A program made the position numbers and the translations under genes. A DNA stretch of 64,000 nucleotides, taken from Saprospiraceae bacterium (lineage in GTDB: Bacteria > Bacteroidota > Bacteroidia > Chitinophagales > Saprospiraceae). Below the pieces are notes generated by a model. The model was not told the DNA's origin and did not search any database. It worked only from the letters and a program-made list of their open reading frames with translations. Location: positions 1-64,000 of the forward strand of contig JAHDHQ010000010.1 in assembly GCA_020631235.1 (NCBI GenBank), in the 5' to 3' direction. Of this stretch, positions 54,757 through 63,423 are shown piece after piece; the first letter of the stretch is position 1; every line of letters begins with the position of its first letter.

Positions 54757-56514
54757 TCATCGTATTAATGTTACATCTCCGACTATTTTTGAAGGTGTCT
54801 TTGCATTGACATAACTCAATTGATAAATATAGACTCCAACACTTAATGCTCGATTATTGATGGTACCATCCCATGCTTCTTCTGATCTAAAGGATTCAAA
54901 GACCATATTCCCCCATCTGTCAAATATTTGCAAATGATAATCTTCTAAGATGCAAGGAGCTTGAGGTTTAAAATATCCATTTTCGTCGGACAATATTGGA
55001 CTAAAAACATTAGGCACAAAGGGTGTACACAAATAGCTAACATTTATTTCATACACCTTTACACAATCAAACGGACTGGTAACGGATAGCTGATATGCTG
55101 CTGTATTATCAGTGTTGTTTAAAATAGGATTAGGGCAATCATCACAACTTAAATCACTCGAAGGGTTCCAAGCAATGGAATAATCGGCTGGCACTTCAAG
55201 ATCAAACGTATAAGGTTTATTGTTTTCAATGATTATGCTTGATGGTACTTCGAACTCCTCAAAATAAAAAGTCTCCACATTTACGCTAATAACCGAATCA
55301 CAATTTACAGCGTTTAATAAATACAATTGTGTATCAACGGCTTGGTTAAATATAAATCCACTTACATCAACACTCTCCCCTTCGCAAATAATAGTATCAA
55401 ATGTGCTCGATGATGGTTCATTAAATGTCATGTCCACAATCACGGTAGAATCACAACCCCACTGGTTACTAATGATAACTTCACCATTAGTATTTCCTTG
55501 GTCAAAAACTTGATTCCCTACTGAAAAAGAGAAGCCATCATCTAAACATCCAGTGTATTCAAAATAAAAATCTTCAGGATCTGAAATTTCGAGATAAGTA
55601 GTAATGATGGAATCACATTCGTTTACTCCCATTAATGTTACCTCATATGCTCCTGCTTCATCAACCACTTGTCCATCAGGTAAAATAAAATCATCACCTT
55701 GACAAATGGTCTCAAATAATTCATAGTTATTGCCCGAAAAAGCTATTTGACAACCCAAAGCCATAACATTACAAGCTAAAATATCATTATCATTAATGAT
55801 ATTAGGCGAATCTGTCACATCTCCAGGACCATTACACATAATGCCTACATCCGCAAATATGATATCATTCGTTTCCGTGTCAAGGACCACCGTAGGTCGA
55901 TTACTATTATCTCTGGCCAAAACAGTATTTCCTGATTCTGGACTATTAATAAATGTACCTTGAAAGGAGCCTCCTTGATTAAACTGAGTTAAACTACCAA
56001 ATGGACCATTAAAGATATTTGGTTCGCTTACATTTCCAGCAACATTTGGATTTATGTTGTTATCGGCTACCAAGTAACCCCAAGGTTCGGCTTCACCTTG
56101 AAATAAAATAACTAAGTTCTTCAAACATTCCATGGACCATTCTCTGACAATTTCCAACAAAGTAATCGGTAAAAATGTCCCTGTCCCACCATTACTATCT
56201 GAAGCAAAATTGCCCATAAAAACAATGTCACAAGCTAAATCCTCTACATCACTTACACTATTAATGTCTACTAGTGGAACCAATTCAATCGGGCAATCCG
56301 AAATGGAATTCGGGCCAAAATGATCAGGGTTGGCTAATTTTTTACTTAAACCTGTCATAAAACCTCCATCCAAAGTGTATGGACAACTCACCCCTTGACA
56401 ATACACTAATTCGGGTGTGTAACAAATAACGGCAATCCCGTCATTATCACAACAATTTTGTGCTTGCAAGCACTGCATAAATAGGAAACACGCTACTAGT
56501 AAAATAACTCTCAT
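54757..56514 (-). CDS. Secreted protein with T9SS type B (gliding-motility-associated) C-terminal domain
   Basis: The 585-residue protein has a signal peptide ending CLQAQN and a cysteine-rich region near the start. Several beta-rich domains follow, with the repeated pattern C, D, S, V, I around residues 280-430 (for example VNECDSIITTYLEI and WGCDSTVIVDMTF). The C-terminal segment FDRWGNMVFESF and GVYIYQLSY is the gliding-motility-associated/type B sorting domain. Such proteins are surface adhesins or filaments of T9SS bacteria. Confidence 0.88.
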   Translation of the reverse strand: MRVILLVACFLFMQCLQAQNCCDNDGIAVICYTPELVYCQGVSCPYTLDGGFMTGLSKKLANPDHFGPNSISDCPIELVPLVDINSVSDVEDLACDIVFMGNFASDSNGGTGTFLPITLLEIVREWSMECLKNLVILFQGEAEPWGYLVADNNINPNVAGNVSEPNIFNGPFGSLTQFNQGGSFQGTFINSPESGNTVLARDNSNRPTVVLDTETNDIIFADVGIMCNGPGDVTDSPNIINDNDILACNVMALGCQIAFSGNNYELFETICQGDDFILPDGQVVDEAGAYEVTLMGVNECDSIITTYLEISDPEDFYFEYTGCLDDGFSFSVGNQVFDQGNTNGEVIISNQWGCDSTVIVDMTFNEPSSSTFDTIICEGESVDVSGFIFNQAVDTQLYLLNAVNCDSVISVNVETFYFEEFEVPSSIIIENNKPYTFDLEVPADYSIAWNPSSDLSCDDCPNPILNNTDNTAAYQLSVTSPFDCVKVYEINVSYLCTPFVPNVFSPILSDENGYFKPQAPCILEDYHLQIFDRWGNMVFESFRSEEAWDGTINNRALSVGVYIYQLSYVNAKTPSKIVGDVTLIR

Positions 56515-56752
56515 ATATAAAGTCGATCTATAGCATTAAATGTAATCGTTTAAGCGCATAAATGAAAGTGCGTTTTACATTCTTGTGATTATGGGGACAT
56601 ATTCCAGTCCTTCTTCTAAATATACAATACTACCTCATTGTTTCCATTAATGCTAGAAGACCTTTTGTTTGTTGCCCTACACCTTGATTAATAACTTGGC
56701 TACATAATCGAATGATTGCGTATTTTAGTATTAACCATTGAATTTTAAAACC

Positions 56753-57319
56753 ATGGAAAATATTTTAGTCGACGAAATTTCAAAACTAACTAGCTTAACA
56801 GAAGAAGAAAAGCAAGCCGTTAAAGAGAGCTTTCCTATTAAGACCTTTGCAAAAGGTACCTCATTAATCAAAACTGGACAGTATTCTAAGGATTCTTTTA
56901 TGGTAATTCAAGGTTGTTTAAGGAAATATTTCTTAAGGGATGGTGAAGAAGTCACTTCAGCATTTTTTATAGAAGGCGATTCTATGGTAAACTTACTTAA
57001 TGATCAATCTTCGTCGTATAATCTAGTGTGTGTCGAATCGACAACTGTGGCTATTATTAACTCAGACCAAGAAGCAAAACTCTATAAAAATTATCCAAAA
57101 TTTGAACGCATATGCCGTGTCGAATTCGAAAAAATGATGGGTCATAAATCAATTGAAATGGATAAATTTATAAACAGTTCGCCCGAAGAAAAATACCTTA
57201 ACCTAATGCAAGAGAAACCCGATTTATTACAACGGGTCCCTCAATATCAAATAGCTAGTTACCTGGGTATAAAACCGGAAACACTCAGCCGAATCCGTAA
57301 ACGCCTAGCTAAAAATTAA
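56753..57319 (+). CDS. Crp/Fnr family transcriptional regulator
   Basis: The frame begins at TTG (56738), but the ATG at 56753 is the better start (188 residues). Residues about 15-120 form a cyclic-nucleotide-binding-like domain (GTSLIKTGQYSKDSFMVIQG). The C-terminus carries a winged helix with YQIASYLGIKPETLSRIRKRL. The ligand is unknown. It overlaps the 3' end of the convergent beta-barrel gene by 11 bases. The lone gene may regulate nearby operons. Confidence 0.9.
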   Translation: MENILVDEISKLTSLTEEEKQAVKESFPIKTFAKGTSLIKTGQYSKDSFMVIQGCLRKYFLRDGEEVTSAFFIEGDSMVNLLNDQSSSYNLVCVESTTVAIINSDQEAKLYKNYPKFERICRVEFEKMMGHKSIEMDKFINSSPEEKYLNLMQEKPDLLQRVPQYQIASYLGIKPETLSRIRKRLAKN

Positions 57320-57929
57320 AGCCGAAATGCAAACCTGGCTCAAATAAAAAATAATTTGAAAACAGATCTTCTTTTTCCTGAAAGCCCTGAGGTAGATTCG
57401 TATTAATCGGCCAATAGGTGGCAGCAATAGATGGCTCAATAAAAAATCGGCCCTTAAACAATCGAAATTGATACCCTATTCTGCAGGTATTAAAAAGCTG
57501 AAAACCCGTTTGTATGGTTTTACTTTCATCATCTAAAAAATGTTGCCTGAATGCAGTAGAATGAATTTGTACAAATGCCGATTTCCAAACAAATCGCTTG
57601 TAAGCCAAACCCAACCCATAGGCTCTTATTTCACCTGGAAAATCTGATTCAGGATTTTCAAAATCAGAACCATAAGCTCTACCAATGGGCCCTAAATAAC
57701 TCCAAGTAATGGCTTCTACCGAAAGTACATCTCTTGGCGTCAATCGATGCCCGTAATTTAATTGGAAATATTTGGGTGAAGGATCTAGAAGTGGCGTCAT
57801 TAAGATAAACATGGTACTACCTACATGGTGTTTGTATTGGACTGTATCTAATGCACATGATTGTGACATTAAAGAGTTAAATGACATTGAACAAAATAAG
57901 AAGATGGATACAATAATAATACTTCGCAT
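57309..57929 (-). CDS. Small outer-membrane beta-barrel-like protein
   Basis: The 206-residue protein has a signal peptide ending LMSQ and alternating hydrophobic strands ending in a terminal phenylalanine (LHFGFNF), typical of outer-membrane barrels. No family is recognised. It converges on the Crp/Fnr gene with an 11-base overlap. Confidence 0.75.
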   Translation of the reverse strand: MRSIIIVSIFLFCSMSFNSLMSQSCALDTVQYKHHVGSTMFILMTPLLDPSPKYFQLNYGHRLTPRDVLSVEAITWSYLGPIGRAYGSDFENPESDFPGEIRAYGLGLAYKRFVWKSAFVQIHSTAFRQHFLDDESKTIQTGFQLFNTCRIGYQFRLFKGRFFIEPSIAATYWPINTNLPQGFQEKEDLFSNYFLFEPGLHFGFNF

Positions 57930-58031
57930 AATTTGATTTTTTTTTCAAAGTTCGTATAGCCGATTCCTAGATTCATTGACTCAAATCAATAAATGCAATG
58001 GTGATCAATTTTAAACATTCTTACTATGCTC

Positions 58032-58146
58032 TTGTTAAATATGTAATCGATTGATGTTTGATCAATGCGAGCATTGATTTTTAGTTTAATAGATTTAATT
58101 GATTGGCTTTTTGGCGTTTTATCTTTTAGGTAAAGCGCCATTTTTA
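58032..58146 (+). ncRNA. Possible small RNA or leader with terminator hairpin
   Basis: A promoter-like TTG (58032-58034), 18-base spacer and GATGTTTG (58053-58060, one mismatch to TAnnTTTG) is followed by a transcript start near 58067. A stem-loop at 58061-58078 and a terminator (stem 58112-58123 with 58129-58140 then TTTTT) follow. The product would be about 80 bases. No ORF of note is present. Confidence 0.3.
58112..58145 (+). terminator. Hairpin followed by T run upstream of the SDR promoter
   Basis: A 12-position stem (58112-58123 with 58129-58140, with a few G-U pairs) and five-base loop is followed by TTTTT (58141-58145). It lies upstream of the SDR promoter, so it ends a transcript starting further left on the plus strand. 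Confidence 0.6.
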
Positions 58147-58166
58147 TGGTCCAATGTCGGTAACCA

Positions 58167-58195
58167 TTGATTCAAAGTAGGAATATTTATCTTTG
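58167..58195 (+). promoter_or_regulatory. Bacteroidota promoter for the SDR gene
   Basis: TTG (58167-58169), 18-base spacer and TATCTTTG (58188-58195), an exact TAnnTTTG match. Transcription would begin near 58202, about 20 bases before the ATG. Confidence 0.6.
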
Positions 58196-58220
58196 TACAT
58201 CAATGATAAGCATACGTTAA

Positions 58221-59021
58221 ATGAATAAGCTTGATAACAAAACGGCATGGATAACTGGTGCAGGCTCTGGTATAGGGAGAGCAATTGCTATTGATTTAGC
58301 CAACGAAGGAATGAACTTAATCTTATCGGGTCGTAAAAAACCAGCCTTAGAGGAAACTAGAGCTCTATTAAAGCATCCAGAAAAAGCAAGCATTCTGATA
58401 TTGGATTTATCGCAGCATGATGCACTGGAATCGACATTGGACCAAGAAAAAGAAAATCTACAGCATGTAGATATCTTGGTTAATAATGCTGGTATCTCGC
58501 AGAGGTCTCTAGCAAGAGAAACCGATTTTGCCGTCTACAAAAAATTAATGGATGTAAATTATCTGGGATCTATAAAGCTCTCACTTTTTATGCTACCATA
58601 CTTCATCCAAAAAAATAGCGGTCATTTTGTAAATATTAGCAGTTCTGCAGGAAAGTTTGGTGTCCCATTGAGGACGGGCTACTCAGCGAGCAAATTTGCT
58701 TTACATGGCTTTTTCGAAGGTTTACGAGCCGAATTAAAAGATTCGAATATAGGTATAACAATGGTTTGTCCTGGTTTTATTCGGACTGATATTTCTAAAA
58801 ATGCTTTAACTGCATCAGGTAAAGCACAAGGCACTATGGATCAAGCTCAGGAAAATGGGATGCCTCCTGCTCGCTTAGCCACTATTGTGACCCAATCTAT
58901 AAAGCAAAATAAAGCCGAAGTATTAATCGGAGGATTTAAGGAAACCAAGTTAGCTGTATGGGTATCTAGAATATTCCCATCGATTTTTCGAAAAATTATC
59001 GCTAATTCATCTGTTACCTAA
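58221..59021 (+). CDS. SDR family oxidoreductase (DHRS7-/KDSR-like)
   Basis: The 266-residue classical SDR has TGAGSGIG at 12-19, the NNAG motif near 88-91, catalytic Ser140-142 and YSASK (154-158). The C-terminal FRKIIANSS-type tail resembles membrane-associated DHRS7-like enzymes. It is followed, after about 100 bases and a separate promoter, by an alpha-oxoamine synthase, so a role as 3-ketosphinganine-type reductase is plausible but inferred; other ketone substrates are equally possible. Confidence 0.87.
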   Translation: MNKLDNKTAWITGAGSGIGRAIAIDLANEGMNLILSGRKKPALEETRALLKHPEKASILILDLSQHDALESTLDQEKENLQHVDILVNNAGISQRSLARETDFAVYKKLMDVNYLGSIKLSLFMLPYFIQKNSGHFVNISSSAGKFGVPLRTGYSASKFALHGFFEGLRAELKDSNIGITMVCPGFIRTDISKNALTASGKAQGTMDQAQENGMPPARLATIVTQSIKQNKAEVLIGGFKETKLAVWVSRIFPSIFRKIIANSSVT

Positions 59022-59064
59022 GCACCATTAAAACAAAAAAATCATTGTAACTTTACTGCTTACA

Positions 59065-59097
59065 TTTTGTATTTTGCTAAGCTTTTACTTTACTTTG
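59065..59097 (+). promoter_or_regulatory. Bacteroidota promoter for the alpha-oxoamine synthase gene
   Basis: TTTTG (59065-59069), 20-base spacer and TTACTTTG (59090-59097, one mismatch to TAnnTTTG). Transcription would begin near 59104, 25 bases before the ATG at 59129. Confidence 0.45.
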
Positions 59098-59128
59098 AGT
59101 TAATTAAATAAGTCTCAACTACCAAGCT

Positions 59129-60367
59129 ATGGACATTTTTGATAGAATCAGAAAAGACGCAGGACCTTTAGGAAAATATGCTGAACAAGCTGAAGGTTAC
59201 TTTATTTTCCCAAAACTAGAAGGTCAACTAGCCAATAGAATGCATTTTAACGGAAAAGAATGCATTGTTTGGTCAATCAATAATTATTTAGGTTTAGGGA
59301 ATCATCCAGATGTCCGAGCCGTAGATGCAGCATCCACTAAAAACTGGGGTCTTGCTTATCCTATGGGATCTAGAATGATGTCGGGAAATACTCAAATCCA
59401 CGATGATTTAGAAAAAGAATTGGCTGAATTCGAACAAAAAGAAGCGGCTGTACTGGTCAACTTTGGATATCAAGGGATCATGTCGGCGATTGACTGTTTG
59501 CTCACACGTCGTGATGTCGTGGTGTACGATGCAGGTTGTCATGCTTGTATTGTAGATGGCGTTAGAATGCACGCTGGAAAGCGATTTGCTTATCAGCATA
59601 ACGATATAGCTAGTTTAGAAAAACATCTTGAATCTGCGAGCAAAATAGTTGAAGAAACAGGCGGTGGTATTTTGGTTATTTCTGAAGGTGTTTTCGGTAT
59701 GCGAGGAGATCAAGGTAAACTTAAAGAAATTGTAGCCCTTAGGCCTAAATACAACTTCCGCTTGATGGTGGATGATGCACATGGTTTTGGTACATTAGGT
59801 GAAACAGGTATGGGTGCTGGAGAAGAGCAAAATGTACAGGACGACATTGATATTTACTTTGCCACTTTTGCTAAATCCATGGGAAGCATTGGTGCTTTTT
59901 TAGCCGGTGATAAGGAATTGGTACAATTCTTAAAATATAACATGCGTTCGCAAATATTTGCTAAGTCATTACCTATGCCTTATGTAGAGGGTAACCTTAA
60001 GCGTCTGAGAATGTTGCGAACTATGCCTGAACTTAAAGAAAAATTATGGGCTAATGTAAACCAGTTGCAATCTGGCTTAAAAGCAGCAGGTTTTGATATC
60101 GGCAACACTAACTCTTGTGTCACTCCTGTATACATGAAAGGCTCGGTAGAAGAAGCGATGAAACTGGTGTATGATTTAAGAGAAAATCATAGAATATTCT
60201 GCTCGATCGTAGTATATCCTGTAATACCTAAAGGAATGATTTTACTCCGATTAATCCCTACCGCTTCACACACATCTGATGATATCGAGGAGACCATAAA
60301 GGCTTTTTCAGCTGTGCAAATAAAGCTAGAAGCTAATGCTTACAAAGAAGCTGTGGTAAGCGAATAA
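59129..60367 (+). CDS. Alpha-oxoamine synthase family PLP enzyme (serine palmitoyltransferase-like)
   Basis: The 412-residue fold type I PLP enzyme has His138 (substrate/PLP stacking position, CHAC), DDAHGFG (215-221) and the PLP Lys249 in TFAKSMGS. It matches alpha-oxoamine synthases such as serine palmitoyltransferase, 2-amino-3-ketobutyrate CoA ligase and the cysteate-using CapA type. In Bacteroidota an SPT- or CapA-like role in sphingolipid or sulfonolipid synthesis is likely. The stop overlaps the start of the VOC gene by one base (TAATG). Its substrate (serine or cysteate) cannot be read directly. Confidence 0.87.
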   Translation: MDIFDRIRKDAGPLGKYAEQAEGYFIFPKLEGQLANRMHFNGKECIVWSINNYLGLGNHPDVRAVDAASTKNWGLAYPMGSRMMSGNTQIHDDLEKELAEFEQKEAAVLVNFGYQGIMSAIDCLLTRRDVVVYDAGCHACIVDGVRMHAGKRFAYQHNDIASLEKHLESASKIVEETGGGILVISEGVFGMRGDQGKLKEIVALRPKYNFRLMVDDAHGFGTLGETGMGAGEEQNVQDDIDIYFATFAKSMGSIGAFLAGDKELVQFLKYNMRSQIFAKSLPMPYVEGNLKRLRMLRTMPELKEKLWANVNQLQSGLKAAGFDIGNTNSCVTPVYMKGSVEEAMKLVYDLRENHRIFCSIVVYPVIPKGMILLRLIPTASHTSDDIEETIKAFSAVQIKLEANAYKEAVVSE

Positions 60368-61443
60368 TGGCACTGAAACTCCCACAAATATCAGGCATTC
60401 AACAAATAGGGATAGGTAATATTTCCGTGTATGACACATGGGAATGGTATCGGAAAAACCTAGGCTTAAACGTACCTGTTTTTGATGAAGCTGCAGAAGC
60501 TGCCTTAATGTTGCCTTATACGGCTGGGAAACCCAGAAGTAGGCATGCCGTTTTAGCCCTTAATTTAAATGGTGGTGGAGGTGCTGAAATTTGGCAATAT
60601 ACATCTAGAGTTGCTCAAGCTGCCTCGTTTGATATCCAATGCGGTGATCTCGGTATTTATATATCCAAATACAAATCACTGGATATTACAAAATCGTATG
60701 AGGCTTTACAAAACATAAGCTTACTTTCCGATATACAAAACAATGCGGCAGGTAAGAAACATTTTTACGCTCAAGATCCATTTGGAAATATTATTGAATT
60801 AGTAGAAGCGGAAAGCGAACATTGGTTCAATACAAATCGATTCCATTGTGGTGGTGTATATGGTGCGACTATAGGAGTAAGCGATATGGAGCGCTCACTC
60901 CATTTTTATAAGCATGTATTGGATTATGATGTAGTACTGCGTGACGAAGTAGGTCATTTCGATGCTTTGGCTGGACTACCAGGTGGAAAAGGTCGATTTA
61001 GAAGGGTGATTATCAGTCACTCAAAGAAGCGTGTGGGTCCATTTAGCGAGTTATTGGGTCATTCAGAATTAGAACTCATACAATCGTTGGACAGAGAAGG
61101 TACAGCTATTTTTAAGGACCGCATGTGGGGTGATTTAGGTTATATTCATCTGTGCTTTGACATAGTAGGCATGGATCAGTTAAGAGAAAAATGTCAGCAA
61201 GCAGGGTGTTCGTTTCAGGTAGATAGTGGGGATTTTGACATGGGTGAAGCTGCAGGTCATTTTGCTTACATAGAAGACCCAGATGGTGCACTCATCGAAT
61301 TTGTGGAAACACACAAATTGCCCATTATGAAAAAATTAGGTTGGTATAAAAATCTTAAAAAGAAACGAGATCCTTTTAAACCTCTCCCTAAATGGATGCT
61401 TCAAGCAATGGGTTTAAACAAAGTAAATAAGCCTGTAAACTAG
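60367..61443 (+). CDS. VOC family protein with two glyoxalase-like domains
   Basis: The 358-residue protein has two vicinal oxygen chelate modules (about 8-150 and 160-325). Metal ligand candidates include Glu in NIIELVEAE (domain 1) and His in YIHLCFDI plus Glu in LIEFVETH (domain 2). The His normally found in the first strand of each domain is replaced (GIGNISVYD and ATIGVSDME), so the metal site is incomplete at least in domain 1. It is translationally coupled to the alpha-oxoamine synthase gene, so it probably acts on or near the same lipid intermediate. Confidence 0.82.
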   Translation: MALKLPQISGIQQIGIGNISVYDTWEWYRKNLGLNVPVFDEAAEAALMLPYTAGKPRSRHAVLALNLNGGGGAEIWQYTSRVAQAASFDIQCGDLGIYISKYKSLDITKSYEALQNISLLSDIQNNAAGKKHFYAQDPFGNIIELVEAESEHWFNTNRFHCGGVYGATIGVSDMERSLHFYKHVLDYDVVLRDEVGHFDALAGLPGGKGRFRRVIISHSKKRVGPFSELLGHSELELIQSLDREGTAIFKDRMWGDLGYIHLCFDIVGMDQLREKCQQAGCSFQVDSGDFDMGEAAGHFAYIEDPDGALIEFVETHKLPIMKKLGWYKNLKKKRDPFKPLPKWMLQAMGLNKVNKPVN

Positions 61444-61580
61444 TTTTATTTTTAGCCAATTCGTACTTTTCTATATTTCCGATATTAAATAAAAACATCT
61501 AATTGCGATTATGGCATACTATTTTGAGCATGGAAGGTTTGAAAGGCTTATCTTAGTACTCATCTGAAAATCTATTGATT

Positions 61581-61799
61581 ATGATTACAGTCTGGTTATT
61601 AGCTACCGTACTTTTTATAGCGTTTACTTATTTGTTTTGGAAACTGACGAATGTACATCTCCGAAAAGAATATGGAGAAAAAGTTTGGAACCAATGGACC
61701 TCTAGGCTTTATTATTGGCAAGGAGCTTTATCTACTAGTATAGGGCTTACTGTACTTGTCATCTATTTACTAAAACAATCTGAAGTTTTAGTGTTTTAA
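61581..61799 (+). CDS. Small membrane protein of unknown function
   Basis: The frame begins at TTG (61575); the ATG at 61581 gives a 72-residue protein with two hydrophobic segments (about 4-20 and 46-64). No family recognised. The gene ends 70 bases before the convergent cytochrome-like lipoprotein, with a weak hairpin between. Confidence 0.55.
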   Translation: MITVWLLATVLFIAFTYLFWKLTNVHLRKEYGEKVWNQWTSRLYYWQGALSTSIGLTVLVIYLLKQSEVLVF

Positions 61800-61831
61800 G
61801 CTACTTCTATAAAGCTTTAATGCAGCATCAG

Positions 61832-61859
61832 TACTTCTAAAAATCGGAGTAGTCTTTTT
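61832..61859 (+). terminator. Weak terminator-like hairpin
   Basis: TACTTC (61832-61837) pairs with GGAGTA (61846-61851, one G-U pair) around an eight-base loop, followed by TTTTT at 61855-61859. The stem is short, so confidence is modest. Confidence 0.4.
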
Positions 61860-61867
61860 CCCAACAC

Positions 61868-62224
61868 TTATTCGGGAGCACCAGCATCGACCCAAGCAGC
61901 TATTTTATCGATATTACATTGATCGAGTTTTACTCCACTTGGAGGCATTACAGAAAAACCTTCTTCATGCGAAATAGCACCTACAATCCTACCAAAATCA
62001 GCAGCTATCTTTGCGTTTTCATAGTCTTCTAAACTAAAAAATGCAATCATTTCATTCCCAGCAACATGGCAGCCAGCCAAGGCACAAGAGCTATCAAAAA
62101 TAGCCGAAACTGTATTTGTATAGGTGATGTCTGTTGTTTCACAAGTTTCTTCATCTTCGGCTTTACTACATGAAAAAAGCAGAATACCTACTAATAAAAT
62201 AAAACTTACGTATTTAATCTTCAT
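61868..62224 (-). CDS. Lipoprotein with cytochrome-like domain and a CX4CH motif
   Basis: The 118-residue protein has a lipoprotein signal ending LFSC (Cys19). The heme-type motif is CALAGCH (Cys47, Cys52, His53), a CX4CH spacing, and the distal Met is in FSVMPPSG. The C-terminal IAAWVDAGAPE matches the Planctomycete-type cytochrome family seen in the operon at 33.7-36.6 kb. It stands alone on its transcript. Heme attachment is not shown. Confidence 0.82.
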   Translation of the reverse strand: MKIKYVSFILLVGILLFSCSKAEDEETCETTDITYTNTVSAIFDSSCALAGCHVAGNEMIAFFSLEDYENAKIAADFGRIVGAISHEEGFSVMPPSGVKLDQCNIDKIAAWVDAGAPE

Positions 62225-62382
62225 ACTGACGATTTTTATTATTTAAACAAACTATCCCTAACGAAGCTATTATTTACATACTAAATAAATGGTCTTTGAA
62301 TGACTATTTATTAAAGTAAATTAAAATTTCCGAAATTAAGATCATTAACATCAGTAAAGACCATCTTGATCTATACTCAAGC

Positions 62383-62826
62383 TTAATTTTCTTCCGTTTC
62401 TACAAAAGGCTTAAGTCTTTCTTCCAAAAAATATTTCCAAGCTTGAAGAGCACTTTCTCGCTTGAAGGCTGGAATGTTTGATGGAAAGGACTCCAGTACT
62501 TCTGCTTTAAACTTTAATCTTGTTTTATCGCCCTCCTTAATAAGCTCAAAAACGGTTATAGACTTTCCTGTATACTCAGCAAACTCCCAAGTATACGCGA
62601 TTCTTTCTTCTGGGATAAGCTCAGTGATAACCCATTGATGAGTAAAGCTGCCTTGGTCTGAATCAACCAAAAAAATGGTAGTAAATCCCATTTCAGCTTT
62701 AAATGATTTAAGTTGGGAAAAATACCATTGCCTCATGCTTGGAAGATGTGTTAAAGCCTTCCATACTGTGTTATGCTTGGCTTTTAATAATAAATCCATA
62801 ACTATAGGAAGATCGACTTGTCTCAT
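62383..62826 (-). CDS. SRPBCC domain-containing protein (AHSA1-like)
   Basis: The 147-residue protein has the AHSA1-type pattern VWKALTHLPSMRQW, then IPEERIAYTWEFAEY and a C-terminal KYFLEERLKPF helix. SRPBCC proteins bind hydrophobic ligands or partner proteins. It follows the acyltransferase gene with no gap, so it may be co-expressed with lipid metabolism genes. Its specific role is unknown. Confidence 0.87.
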   Translation of the reverse strand: MRQVDLPIVMDLLLKAKHNTVWKALTHLPSMRQWYFSQLKSFKAEMGFTTIFLVDSDQGSFTHQWVITELIPEERIAYTWEFAEYTGKSITVFELIKEGDKTRLKFKAEVLESFPSNIPAFKRESALQAWKYFLEERLKPFVETEEN

Positions 62827-63411
62827 CTAACTATATCTTTCGTCGAGTGCAAAATTTTCTGGATAAAAGGCTACTGCGTCTTTGTAAAAATCCATCATTT
62901 GCTTCATCACAGTTTCTAAATCGTCTTCTGGGCTTAATAAGGGACCAAATTTTACTTTTTTGGCTCTTACATCTGCGGATATAAGAACAATGGGCACTTT
63001 AGCTAATTTTGCAATGTGATAGAATCCTGTTTTCCATTGTTTACGAAGAGAGCGACTACCTTCTGGAGTAATGACAAATGCAATTTTTTCATAGTCTTTA
63101 TACACTGAAGCCAGTCTAAATACTTGGTTTTTTTTATCGGGTTTTTTATCTGTTGATCGACTAATTCCTACAGCACCAAGTGGTTTTAAAACTAATCCAA
63201 ACGGAAATTTTGTCCATGCTTTTTTTATCACCACCTTCATAGGTACACCCCATGCCATCATATGCACTGTACCCCAAAACCAATCCCAATTGGAGGTGTG
63301 GGGTGCGTAGACCAACATACATCTTTGAGCTTCAGGAGGAACTACAGCCTCTTTATATTTCCATCCTGTAAGTGTGAGAATGGCTTTAGCTATACTTTGT
63401 TTTATAGACAT
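62827..63411 (-). CDS. Lysophospholipid acyltransferase family protein (PlsC-like)
   Basis: The 194-residue protein has YAPHTSNWDWFWG (the HX4D catalytic motif of glycerolipid acyltransferases) and VITPEGSRS as the acyl-acceptor-binding motif. It would transfer acyl groups to lysophosphatidic acid or a related lipid. The stop codon abuts the start of the SRPBCC gene, and the nitronate monooxygenase gene lies 12 bases upstream. Confidence 0.88.
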   Translation of the reverse strand: MSIKQSIAKAILTLTGWKYKEAVVPPEAQRCMLVYAPHTSNWDWFWGTVHMMAWGVPMKVVIKKAWTKFPFGLVLKPLGAVGISRSTDKKPDKKNQVFRLASVYKDYEKIAFVITPEGSRSLRKQWKTGFYHIAKLAKVPIVLISADVRAKKVKFGPLLSPEDDLETVMKQMMDFYKDAVAFYPENFALDERYS

Positions 63412-63423
63412 TCTAAAACTCTT

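Noticed and set aside
58051-58065. FNR-box-like sequence TTGAT, five bases, ATCAA
   Set aside because: FNR boxes have four spacer bases and this has five, so I did not call it a regulator site; it is noted with the possible small RNA instead.
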